A stretch of DNA of 5,260 nt from an uncultured Collinsella sp. (GCA_900757185.1 CAAEMX010000018.1:1-5260), one strand, 5' to 3'. Shown: positions 1 to 5,072, counted from the first letter of the stretch. Program-made: numbers and translations. Notes: generated by a model not told the origin, from the letters alone.

Positions 1-5
1 GCTAT

Positions 6-37
6 TCCCGCGTTGCGCTAGCTGCGGAAACGCGGGA
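6..37. repeat. Inverted repeat at window edge
   Basis: The 9-base arms TCCCGCGTT (6-14) and AACGCGGGA (29-37) are perfect reverse complements around a 14-base loop. No T-run follows on either strand within view, so a terminator is not supported. The gene or element it belongs to would lie left of the window. Function unknown. Confidence 0.4.
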
Positions 38-75
38 CCCGTTCAGGCTGTTGCGTTGAGATTGAAAATCAACCG

Positions 76-137
76 CATAAAAGAAAAGCCCCCGTTGCCG
101 GAGGCTTCAAGTTCAATTGGTGCGGCGTATAGGATTC
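76..137. repeat. 62-bp direct repeat, copy 1: tRNA-Arg 3' fragment plus terminator
   Basis: This stretch is identical over 62 bp to 265-326. Read on the minus strand it starts in the T-loop (GAATCCTAT), continues through the 3' acceptor strand and the encoded ACCA, and ends after the terminator. The rest of the tRNA is missing; hairpin-rich DNA lies where the T-stem 5' half would be. It is therefore a tRNA 3' end without a tRNA body. A duplication ending in the T-loop and acceptor arm is what site-specific integration into a tRNA gene leaves (attL/attR), but no integrase is visible, so a simple tandem duplication is also possible. Confidence 0.85.
77..107 (-). terminator. Rho-independent terminator, duplicated copy
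   Basis: On the minus strand AAGCCTCCG pairs with CGGGGGCTT (9 bp, one G-T pair) around a GCAA tetraloop, followed by TTTTCTTTTA. It is the duplicated twin of the terminator behind the intact tRNA-Arg. It would stop any minus-strand transcript coming out of the 138-264 spacer. Confidence 0.75.
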
Positions 138-264
138 CGCGCATCCGCTTCGCGGATCCGCACCGGCTTCGCCCGCCTGCCGGCGCGCTCGCCCGCGGGC
201 TAAAACGCTCCGCGTTTTCTTTACGCCCGCGCCTCGACCGAGGTTCGAATCCATGCGGTGTTGC
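138..264. other. Hairpin-rich spacer between the two tRNA-end repeats
   Basis: This GC-rich 127-bp stretch has no credible reading frame and is almost wholly made of inverted repeats. ATCCGC/GCGGAT pairs at 143-157 with a 3-nt loop. CCGGC/GCCGG pairs at 163-183. A nested hairpin spans 194-231, with outer arms CGCGGGC/GCCCGCG and inner arms AAAACGC/GCGTTTT. CCTC/GAGG pairs at 232-243. A T-loop-like box, AGGTTCGAATCC, follows on the plus strand at 241-252. With one repeat copy it makes a 189-bp unit. It could be a mobile mini-element, a remnant of an excised element, or a structured RNA; the sequence alone does not decide. Confidence 0.6.
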
Positions 265-296
265 CATAAAAGAAAAGCCCCCGTTGCCGGAGGCTT
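265..296 (-). terminator. Rho-independent terminator of tRNA-Arg
   Basis: The stem arms lie at 275-283 and 288-296 (9 bp, GCAA tetraloop on the minus strand), followed by a T-rich tail TTTTCTTTTA. It begins 10 nt after the tRNA CCA end, so the primary transcript is a single short tRNA precursor. Confidence 0.85.
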
Positions 297-326
297 CAAG
301 TTCAATTGGTGCGGCGTATAGGATTC
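265..326. repeat. 62-bp direct repeat, copy 2: within intact tRNA-Arg and its terminator
   Basis: This is the copy joined to the complete tRNA gene. It covers the terminator, the short trailer, the encoded CCA, the 3' acceptor strand and part of the T-arm. It matches 76-137 at every base, offset by 189 bp. The identity stops abruptly inside the T-loop at 326, where the tRNA continues and copy 1 runs into the spacer. Confidence 0.85.
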
Positions 327-383
327 GAACCTATGACGTTCTGATTCGTAGTCAGACCCTCTATCCAGCTGAGGTAACGCCGC
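307..383 (-). tRNA. tRNA-Arg (anticodon ACG)
   Basis: This is a 77-nt cloverleaf on the minus strand. The acceptor stem is GCGGCGT/ACGCCGC, with A as discriminator and an encoded CCA. The D-arm is CCTC/GAGG around AGCTGGATA. The anticodon stem is TCTGA/TCAGA with loop CTACGAA, which puts the ACG anticodon at 347-349. The T-arm is ATAGG TTCGAAT CCTAT. All stems are fully paired, so the gene should be functional. In bacteria A34 of tRNA-Arg(ACG) is normally deaminated to inosine by TadA so that it reads CGU, CGC and CGA. Its 3' end is duplicated downstream, which suggests it served as an integration site. Confidence 0.97.
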
Positions 384-395
384 AGCGCATGACAT

Positions 396-424
396 ATAAA
401 ACCACTTTAGCTTATTGGAGTCAA
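396..424 (-). promoter_or_regulatory. Promoter of tRNA-Arg
   Basis: On the minus strand TTGACT (419-424) is a near-consensus -35 box. A 17-bp spacer separates it from TTTTAT (396-401), a fair -10 box. Transcription would start a few bases before the tRNA 5' end at 383. TATATG, slightly further downstream, is an alternative -10 with poorer spacing. Confidence 0.6.
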
Positions 425-460
425 GCACAATCTCAAACTTTTTTGTGGAACGCAGTTTTG

Positions 461-838
461 TCATGCTACTCCGCATATACCGCCGTTCCCCGTACGATCG
501 ATTGGTTTTTCGATCACGTCAAACTTAGCATCAAGTTCCCTCAGGAGCGATCTCACCCGCTGGGCACAATCATAATCGGCAAACGAGATACTCAACATGC
601 GAGCAACCTGGTTAGATGTCCGGACCCCATAGAAATGCTCCAGGGCCACAAGCCCCTCGTGCGTCACAAAGGTCTCGACCACATGCGGCGACTCCTCAAA
701 GCACCATTGGGTCAACGGACCCTCACTCGTCTGCCGAACCACCAGGCCACCCATGTCAGACGGCTCACACGTTACAAGCAGGTACTCCCCGCCCTCGTCA
801 CTCTCAAACAACACCACCCGATCATCAAACAGCTCCAT
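461..838 (-). CDS. Hypothetical protein, 125 aa, possibly SOS-controlled
   Basis: I do not recognise this family. The 125-residue product has no signal peptide or membrane segment and is probably a soluble cytoplasmic protein. The first 60 or so residues look beta-rich (MELFDDRVVLFESDEGGEYLLV, then GGLVVRQT). The C-terminal half looks more helical (residues about 73-110, ending RVRSLLRELDAKFDVIEK). The ATG start at 838 is well supported by AAAGGGG at 844-850, 5 nt upstream. The gene lies 77 bp upstream of the tRNA-Arg on the same strand and behind the serS terminator, so it should have its own promoter. A LexA-type palindrome lies about 60 nt upstream of the start. Codon use resembles the neighbours, with slightly lower GC. 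Likely a real gene; function unknown. Confidence 0.8.
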   Translation of the reverse strand: MELFDDRVVLFESDEGGEYLLVTCEPSDMGGLVVRQTSEGPLTQWCFEESPHVVETFVTHEGLVALEHFYGVRTSNQVARMLSISFADYDCAQRVRSLLRELDAKFDVIEKPIDRTGNGGICGVA

Positions 839-871
839 TGCGTCCCCTTTCTCTCGCTCTTATTTAGCAAA

Positions 872-901
872 AGCATAGCAGGTAGATGGCTGTATACAGA
901 A
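872..901 (-). promoter_or_regulatory. Possible promoter of the 461-838 gene
   Basis: On the minus strand TATGCT (872-877) is a reasonable -10 box. TTCTGT (896-901) at 18-bp spacing is a weak -35. The -35 overlaps the edge of the LexA-like palindrome at 898-911, as expected for a repressed promoter. Weakly supported. Confidence 0.3.
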
Positions 902-911
902 CAGTTGTTCG
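898..911 (-). promoter_or_regulatory. Candidate LexA/SOS box
   Basis: On the minus strand the site reads CGAACAACTGTTCT. It keeps the GAAC-N4-GTTC core of the Gram-positive and actinobacterial LexA operator, with the extra C of CGAAC on one side. Against the Bacillus-type consensus CGAACRNRYGTTYC it matches 12 of 14 positions. It lies 60 nt upstream of the 461-838 start codon. A perfect palindrome CTGTATACAG (890-899) abuts it. LexA control is inferred from the motif alone. Confidence 0.45.
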
Positions 912-964
912 TGTATTTTCCATTGAGCTGTCCGCACGGCATGGTATGGACCTGCGCACGAAAT

Positions 965-988
965 AGGGCGCCCCCGAGGGAGCGCCCT
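965..988 (-). terminator. Terminator downstream of serS
   Basis: AGGGCGCTCC pairs with GGGGCGCCCT on the minus strand (10 bp with one G-T pair, CTCG loop) 23 nt after the serS stop codon. The tail TATTTCG is short, so termination may be moderate rather than complete. It separates serS from the hypothetical gene at 461-838. Confidence 0.65.
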
Positions 989-1011
989 TGTATATCCCCT
1001 ATGCAGCCAAG

Positions 1012-2295
1012 TTACGCGACCGGCTCGATCTTCTCGAGACCGCCCATGTAAGGACGCAGGACCTCGGGGATCGTGATGGTGCCGTCGGCGTTCTGGTAGT
1101 TCTCCAGAATGGCGGCCATGGTGCGGCCGGCCGGCAGGCCGGAACCGTTGAGAGTGTGCAAGTAGCGCGAACCCTTGAAGATCTCGGGGTCGCGATACTT
1201 GATGTTGGCGCGGCGTGCCTGGAAGTCACCGCAGTTGGAGCAGGAGCTGATCTCCTTGTAGGCGTTGTAGCTCGGCAGCCAGACCTCGACGTCGTAGGTC
1301 TGACGGGCAGAGAAGCCCAAGTCGCCGGTGCATAGGCTAATCACGCGATACGGAAGGCCCAGCTGCTGCAGAAGGTACTCGGCCTCGGCGGTCATGCTCT
1401 CGAGCTCCTCGTCGGACTCCTCCGGCTTAGCGAACTTGACCATCTCGACCTTGTCGAACTCGTGCTGACGGATGATGCCGCGGGTGTCGCGACCGGCGGA
1501 ACCGGCCTCCTCGCGGAAGCAGGGGGTGAAGGCGGTGTAGCGGCGCGGCAGAGTGTCGGCATCGAGGACTTCGCCGGCGTGCAGGTTGGTGAGCACGACC
1601 TCGGCGGTGGGAATCAGGAAGTTGTCGCCCGAGACGTGATAGGCGTCGTCCTCGAACTTGGGCAGCTGGCCCGTGCCGAACATGGTCTGACGCTTGACGA
1701 CGATAGGCGGCCACCACTCCTTAAAGCCACGGCTGGTGTGAGTATCGAGGAAGAAGTTGATAAGGGCGCGCTCCAGGCGGGCGCCGGCGCCACCGAGAAC
1801 GGTGAAACGGCTGCCGGAGAGCTTGTTGCCGCGCTCAAAGTCGAGAATGTCGAGGTCGGTACCCAGGTCCCAGTGCGGCTTAAAGTCGAAGTCGAACTCG
1901 CGCGGGGTACCCCAACGACGGCGCTCGATGTTCTCGTCCTCGTCCTTGCCGTACGGCGTGGCCTCGCAAGGAATGTTGGGCAGGTGAGCCATGAAGTCGT
2001 ACTGCTCCTGCTCGAGAGCAGTGCGGCGCTCGGCCAGACCGTCAATCTTCTCGTTGACGGCGCGCACGGCCTCCTTGGCGGCCTCGGCCTCGTCCTTCTT
2101 GCCCTCCTTCATCAGGGCGCCGATCTTCTTGGACTCGGCGTTGCGTGTGGCCTGGAGCTCCTCGACCTCGGTGATGACGGCACGGCGCTCGTCGTCGAGC
2201 TCAAAGAACTTCTCGCGGTCCCAAGACGTCTGACGGTTAGCCATGGCGACATCGATGGCATCGGGGTTCTCGCGAACAAACTTGATATCAAGCAT
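1012..2295 (-). CDS. serS: Serine--tRNA ligase (seryl-tRNA synthetase)
   Basis: A cytoplasmic class II aminoacyl-tRNA synthetase that activates serine with ATP and charges tRNA-Ser (and tRNA-Sec where present). The product is 427 residues, normal for the bacterial enzyme. Residues about 1-100 form the N-terminal domain with the two-helix coiled-coil arm that grips the tRNA-Ser variable arm (rich in K/E/A, about 30-95). The catalytic domain follows. The serine-binding TAE is at 230-232. Motif 2 is at 260-285 (FREEAGSAGRD then TRGIIRQHEF). KEISSCSNCGDFQARR is at 347-362. Motif 3 is NGSGLPAGRTMAAILE at 383-398. The start at 2295 (MLDIKFVRENP, the typical N-terminus) is chosen because GGAGG at 2301-2305 lies 5 nt upstream; an upstream in-frame start at 2322 would add nine residues and has no such site. 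No T-box leader fits in the upstream gap. Confidence 0.97.
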   Translation of the reverse strand: MLDIKFVRENPDAIDVAMANRQTSWDREKFFELDDERRAVITEVEELQATRNAESKKIGALMKEGKKDEAEAAKEAVRAVNEKIDGLAERRTALEQEQYDFMAHLPNIPCEATPYGKDEDENIERRRWGTPREFDFDFKPHWDLGTDLDILDFERGNKLSGSRFTVLGGAGARLERALINFFLDTHTSRGFKEWWPPIVVKRQTMFGTGQLPKFEDDAYHVSGDNFLIPTAEVVLTNLHAGEVLDADTLPRRYTAFTPCFREEAGSAGRDTRGIIRQHEFDKVEMVKFAKPEESDEELESMTAEAEYLLQQLGLPYRVISLCTGDLGFSARQTYDVEVWLPSYNAYKEISSCSNCGDFQARRANIKYRDPEIFKGSRYLHTLNGSGLPAGRTMAAILENYQNADGTITIPEVLRPYMGGLEKIEPVA

Positions 2296-2325
2296 TAGAT
2301 CCTCCGGCGATATACATTCCATTTA

Positions 2326-2363
2326 GGTTGCAACCTTGTACATGTATGGGCAAGTATATACTT
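2326..2363. promoter_or_regulatory. Palindromes and possible promoter between serS and the small membrane gene
   Basis: The divergent gap holds the perfect palindromes GGTTGCAACC (2326-2335) and AAGTATATACTT (2352-2363), plus TACATGTA (2339-2346). On the plus strand TTGTAC (2336-2341) and TATACT (2357-2362) resemble -35 and -10 boxes, but the 15-bp spacing is short. The palindromes could be operators or simply AT-rich promoter DNA. I could not settle on a serS promoter on the minus strand. Confidence 0.35.
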
Positions 2364-2406
2364 ATGAGCGTTTACGACCCAACTCAACTACGCAAGAAGG
2401 CACCCA

Positions 2407-2580
2407 ATGGACGCAGTTTTTTCCTTTTTGTTTGGCACCCGCACCGGTTTTGCCATCCTTTTCGCCGGCGGCATCCTGTTATTTGCGATTCTTGCCTTTG
2501 TAATGGAGAAGCGTACCCATAAGATGTACGTCGACCGCGGACCCAAGTCCGAGGATGAGGAAGACAGCTTCTGGGACTAA
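2407..2580 (+). CDS. Small single-pass membrane protein, 57 aa
   Basis: This short gene reads MDAVFSFLFGTRTGFAILFA and on to a C-terminal EDSFWD. Residues about 14-33 form one strongly hydrophobic helix (FAILFAGGILLFAILAFVME). It is followed by a basic stretch (EKRTHK) and an acidic tail (SEDEEDSFWD), so the tail probably faces the cytoplasm. AAGAAGG at 2394-2400 lies 6 nt before the ATG. A strong terminator (2631-2673) follows the stop codon. Promoter, ribosome site, membrane-protein composition and terminator together make it a credible gene, although it is short. It diverges from serS and converges on proC. I do not recognise the family. A longer overlapping frame starting at 2328 is rejected because it lacks membrane-like or conserved features and a good ribosome site. 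Confidence 0.75.
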   Translation: MDAVFSFLFGTRTGFAILFAGGILLFAILAFVMEKRTHKMYVDRGPKSEDEEDSFWD

Positions 2581-2581
2581 T

Positions 2582-2733
2582 CTGCCAAAAAGGGACAGGT
2601 TTTTTCGGTCGGTTTTATCTGGGCAAACGCAAGCGCCCCGCAACTGGAATCGAGCCAGTTGCGGGGCGCTTTTCGCTAAAAGGACAAAACAGCAGGAAAA
2701 ACCTGCCAAAATAAACCTGTCCCTAAATGGCAG
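2582..2733. repeat. Imperfect inverted repeat enclosing a terminator (REP/MITE-like)
   Basis: The 21-base arms at 2582-2602 and 2713-2733 are reverse complements at 18 of 21 positions. The shared core is GGGACAGGTTT / AAACCTGTCCC; the three mismatches are all in the A/T stretch joining it to CTGCCA / TGGCAG. Looser similarity continues inward (GGTTTT-rich) for about 20 bases on each side. The arms enclose the perfect 17-bp terminator hairpin. No clear target-site duplication flanks the unit. The right arm also takes part in a second hairpin (2698-2738) that reaches the proC stop codon. It may be a non-autonomous repeat or a composite bidirectional terminator. Confidence 0.6.
2631..2673 (+). 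terminator. Strong terminator between convergent genes
   Basis: Perfect 17-bp arms lie at 2631-2647 and 2655-2671 (AAGCGCCCCGCAACTGG and its complement) around a 7-nt loop, followed by TTTT on the plus strand. It begins 50 nt after the stop of the small membrane gene. On the minus strand the stem is followed by TTGCGTTTG, a weaker tail, so it may also act on proC read-through. Confidence 0.85.
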
Positions 2734-2738
2734 GTTTT
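2690..2738 (-). terminator. Possible proC terminator hairpin
   Basis: On the minus strand AAAACCTGCCA (2728-2738) pairs perfectly with TGGCAGGTTTT (2698-2708) over 11 bp, leaving a 19-nt loop, and a further T then CC follow. The first arm overlaps the proC stop codon at 2737-2739. The large loop makes it weaker than the hairpin at 2631-2673. Confidence 0.5.
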
Positions 2739-3507
2739 ACTGGAGGGTTGCGTCGATTGCCTTGACCAGGGCACTGCGCATGCCGGCGTCCTCGAGCGCA
2801 ACGACGCCCTTGATGGTGGCACCACCGGGCGAGCATACGGCATCCTTCATCGCCGCAGGATGCTGGCCAGTTGCAAGCTGCAGCTTTGCCGTACCCAGCA
2901 CCATCTGGCTCACAATGCGATAGGCATCGGCACGCGGGATACCGTGCTTGACCGCCGCATCGCCCAGGGCCTCGATTGCCATAGCGACAAATGCCGGAGC
3001 GCAACCACCCACCGTACCTCCCACAAACAGCAGGCTCGTATCGAGCTCGACGACAGCGCCAAGCTTACCGAGCAGGTCGAGCACAACAGCACGCTGCTCG
3101 TCGTTGAGCGTAGAGGACTTCTCGCAAGCGATGACGCCCTCGCCCACCGAAACCGGTGTGTTGGGCACCGTCGAGATATGCGCGACGCCCGGCAGGACCT
3201 GCTCCCACTTGGCACTGTCCCAGGTCCAGGCAACCGACAGAACGACCTTTTTGGCAAGAGCATCCTTGAGCGGGGCGAATACCTTCTCGATCATGTACGG
3301 TTTGACCGCAGCGACCACGATATCGGATGCGGCGACAACCTCGGCGGCATCGTGGCGAGCGGCCATCCCGCGCGCCTCACAGCGCTCAACCAGTGCGTCG
3401 TAGCGACCCGCACAGGCGCACATGTCGCTCGCAGCTACACCGGCAGCGATCCAGCCATCAGCCATAGCGCTCGCCATATTGCCAAAACCGACAAACCCAA
3501 TCTTCAT
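2737..3507 (-). CDS. proC: Pyrroline-5-carboxylate reductase (divergent ProC)
   Basis: Catalyses the last step of proline synthesis, NAD(P)H-dependent reduction of 1-pyrroline-5-carboxylate to L-proline, in the cytoplasm. At 256 residues it is slightly short for the family (about 260-280). The N-terminal Rossmann domain opens with the dinucleotide loop IGFVGFGNMASAM (residues 3-15) and contains VPNTPVSVGEG (114-124). The C-terminal dimerisation domain holds GGTVGGCAPAFVAMAIEALG (163-182) and the family signature CSPGGATIKGVVALEDAGMR (225-244). The usual SGSGPAY segment reads GGCAPAF, and the loop near residues 92-98 reads AWTWDSA rather than the common AAG(V/I)T type, so the protein is a divergent family member; its substrate is inferred. 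The ATG at 3507 has GAGAGGA at 3517-3523, 9 nt upstream. It lies 73 bp downstream of rlmH on the same strand, so co-transcription is possible. Confidence 0.88.
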   Translation of the reverse strand: MKIGFVGFGNMASAMADGWIAAGVAASDMCACAGRYDALVERCEARGMAARHDAAEVVAASDIVVAAVKPYMIEKVFAPLKDALAKKVVLSVAWTWDSAKWEQVLPGVAHISTVPNTPVSVGEGVIACEKSSTLNDEQRAVVLDLLGKLGAVVELDTSLLFVGGTVGGCAPAFVAMAIEALGDAAVKHGIPRADAYRIVSQMVLGTAKLQLATGQHPAAMKDAVCSPGGATIKGVVALEDAGMRSALVKAIDATLQ

Positions 3508-3580
3508 ATCTCATAGTCCTCTCAGACACGCTCTTCAAAACGAAAGGTATTGTCCCACGCCATTGTTTCGTATTGCCGAC

Positions 3581-4051
3581 CTATTTGTGATACGGCTCGC
3601 CACGACTGATCTTGCAGGCACGGTAAATCTGCTCTAGCAGCACCACGCGCGCCAAGTTATGCGGCAAGGTAATGCGTCCAAAGCTGAGCATCTCGTCGGC
3701 TCGTGCGCGCACGTCATCGCTCACGCCGTCCGATCCGCCAATCACAAAGGCGATGTCGCTGTTACCACGCAGCATAAGATCATCGATCCGCGCCGAAAAC
3801 TCCTCGCTCGAGCGCTCTTTGCCCTCAATGGCCAGCAGGATCACATGCGCTCGAGACGGCAAGGCAGCAAGAATCGCCGCCCCCTCCTTGTCGCGCGCGG
3901 CATCCACGCCGCCCGCCTTAGCCGGGTCGATATCGGCCACCTCGCGGATATCAACCTTGGCATAGGCACCTAGGCGCTTGGTGTACTCAGCGCAGGCATC
4001 CTTCCAAAAGCGCTCTTTGAGCTTGCCAACACAAACGACGGTGTATTTCAC
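3581..4051 (-). CDS. rlmH: 23S rRNA (pseudouridine(1915)-N(3))-methyltransferase RlmH
   Basis: A SPOUT-class methyltransferase that uses S-adenosylmethionine to methylate N3 of pseudouridine 1915 in helix 69 of 23S rRNA, acting on assembled 70S ribosomes as a dimer. The 156 residues match the usual 155-160. The N-terminus MKYTVVCVGKLKE is typical. FVIGGSDG (102-109) is the cofactor-binding loop. The trefoil-knot region ends SFGRITLPHNLARVVLLEQI (123-142) and ISRGEPYHK (148-156), with the conserved C-terminal YH. The start codon is GTG at 4049-4051. Its ribosome site AAGGAG (4061-4066) lies inside the last two sense codons of the upstream SPFH gene, whose stop is only 6 nt away, which points to translational coupling. 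Confidence 0.97.
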   Translation of the reverse strand: MKYTVVCVGKLKERFWKDACAEYTKRLGAYAKVDIREVADIDPAKAGGVDAARDKEGAAILAALPSRAHVILLAIEGKERSSEEFSARIDDLMLRGNSDIAFVIGGSDGVSDDVRARADEMLSFGRITLPHNLARVVLLEQIYRACKISRGEPYHK

Positions 4052-4057
4052 GCGCGT

Positions 4058-4996
4058 CTACTCCTTCGACTCGTTCTGAACCTTGCCGGCGGTCAGCATC
4101 TGCTCGAACATCGAGGCCGACTGCGAGAAATCGCTCGGCAGCACGACCGTCGAGGTTTTACCCGTGCGAGCAAACTCCGTCATCATCTCGGACCACTGCG
4201 TAAACATGAACAGCTGGTTGGCCTCGTCGTTGCCGACACCCGTCTCCTGGATAATCTCGAGCGAATCTTTGATACCCAGCGCGATGGCCTTGCGCTGGTT
4301 GGCAATGCCCTCGCCCGCCTTTTCCATAGCCTCAGCCTCGGCGGTCGCCTCGGTGACGCGCTTGATGCGGTCTGCCTCAGCGAGCTCCTGTGCCGCAGCG
4401 CGCTTGCGCTGGGCGGCGTTGATGTCGTTCATGGAGTTCTCGACCTCGGTCGGCAGTGCGATTTTAGTGATGAGCGTCGACACGAGGGTGAAGCCGTAGG
4501 CGGCCATCTGCTCGGACACGGTGGCATTAACGTCCTTGGCGATGTCATCCTTCTTGGCAAAGACCTCATCGAGTGTGTAGACGGGAATCGAAGAGCGCAG
4601 GGCGTCGGTGATGAAGTCACGCATCTGGTCGACGGGCTCCTGCAGCATGTAGTAGCTCTTGTAGATACCCGAATCTGCCGGGCCGGCGCCCATGTCATAG
4701 CTCACGTGGTACTGAGCAGAGACCTCAAGGCCGATAGTCACGTTGTCCTGGGTCTTAACGTCGATGCCAAAACCGTTTTTCATGGTGCGCAGACTCACCG
4801 TGGCGGCCTTGCGGTCGATCACGGGTACCTTCATGTGGAAGCCCGCATTGACGATGCGATTGAACTTGCCCAGGCGCTCGATGATCACGGCATGCTGCTG
4901 TTCAACGACATAGCAGGCGTTGGGAAGCAGCAGCAACAGGATGATGATGGGAAGTAGAAGGCTCGTAAGGGCAGCGATGATACCGGACAACAGCAT
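4058..4996 (-). CDS. SPFH/band 7 membrane protein (HIR/stomatin-like)
   Basis: A 312-residue membrane-anchored scaffold protein of the SPFH (stomatin, prohibitin, flotillin, HflK/C) superfamily; such proteins form large ring or cage oligomers in the membrane and influence membrane microdomains or proteases. Residues about 4-25 are one hydrophobic segment (a run of I and L). The SPFH domain follows at about 28-190 (VVEQQHAVIIERLGKFNRIV, then GFHMKVPVIDR). A charged, alanine-rich coiled coil is at about 192-225, then QRKAIALGIKDSLEII (234-249). The order NDINAAQRKRAAAQE, coiled coil, QRKAIALGI is characteristic of the HIR branch rather than classical HflC. Start: ATG at 4996, with AGAGGAGA at 5001-5008 placed ideally; an in-frame GTG at 5017 would put that site inside the gene. 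No NfeD partner is visible. It overlaps the control region of rlmH, which follows after 6 nt. Confidence 0.92.
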   Translation of the reverse strand: MLLSGIIAALTSLLLPIIILLLLLPNACYVVEQQHAVIIERLGKFNRIVNAGFHMKVPVIDRKAATVSLRTMKNGFGIDVKTQDNVTIGLEVSAQYHVSYDMGAGPADSGIYKSYYMLQEPVDQMRDFITDALRSSIPVYTLDEVFAKKDDIAKDVNATVSEQMAAYGFTLVSTLITKIALPTEVENSMNDINAAQRKRAAAQELAEADRIKRVTEATAEAEAMEKAGEGIANQRKAIALGIKDSLEIIQETGVGNDEANQLFMFTQWSEMMTEFARTGKTSTVVLPSDFSQSASMFEQMLTAGKVQNESKE

Positions 4997-5072
4997 GGTT
5001 TCTCCTCTGATAGGCACACGTTGGGACTAGGATACCCGCACGAAGCAGCTGTGTGGCACCAACAAGAGGACC

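Noticed and set aside
160..260. A second tRNA on the plus strand ending near the TTCGAA box
   Set aside because: The flanks of the T-loop-like box do not pair as a T-stem and no acceptor or anticodon arm could be drawn.
76..326. CRISPR array
   Set aside because: Only two repeat units, 62 bp long, made of tRNA and terminator sequence.
69..476. 135-aa minus-strand open frame
   Set aside because: It reads through the tRNA-Arg and both copies of its 3' end, giving the repeated false peptide SYTPHQLNLKPPATGAFLL. It is a tRNA artefact.
56..1051. 331-aa plus-strand open frame
   Set aside because: It runs antisense through the tRNA-Arg, the repeats and the 461-838 gene. It has no ribosome site and low-complexity composition; openness is due to GC-rich sequence.
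1462..2298. 278-aa plus-strand open frame opposite serS
   Set aside because: An antisense shadow of a high-GC gene; repetitive Leu/Val/Gly-rich translation and no ribosome site.
2296..2322. Longer serS N-terminus
   Set aside because: Adds nine residues absent from the family's usual N-terminus, while GGAGG sits 5 nt before the ATG at 2295.
2296..2406. T-box riboswitch for serS
   Set aside because: The gap is only about 110 bp, shared with a divergent gene, and shows no specifier hairpin or antiterminator.
2328..2522. 64-aa plus-strand frame overlapping the small membrane gene
   Set aside because: Cys/His/Pro-rich translation without recognisable features; the frame starting at 2407 has the better ribosome site, a membrane helix and the terminator right behind it.
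4997..5017. GTG start for the SPFH protein at 5017
   Set aside because: It would place the strong AGAGGAGA ribosome site inside the gene; the ATG at 4996 is ideally spaced from it.
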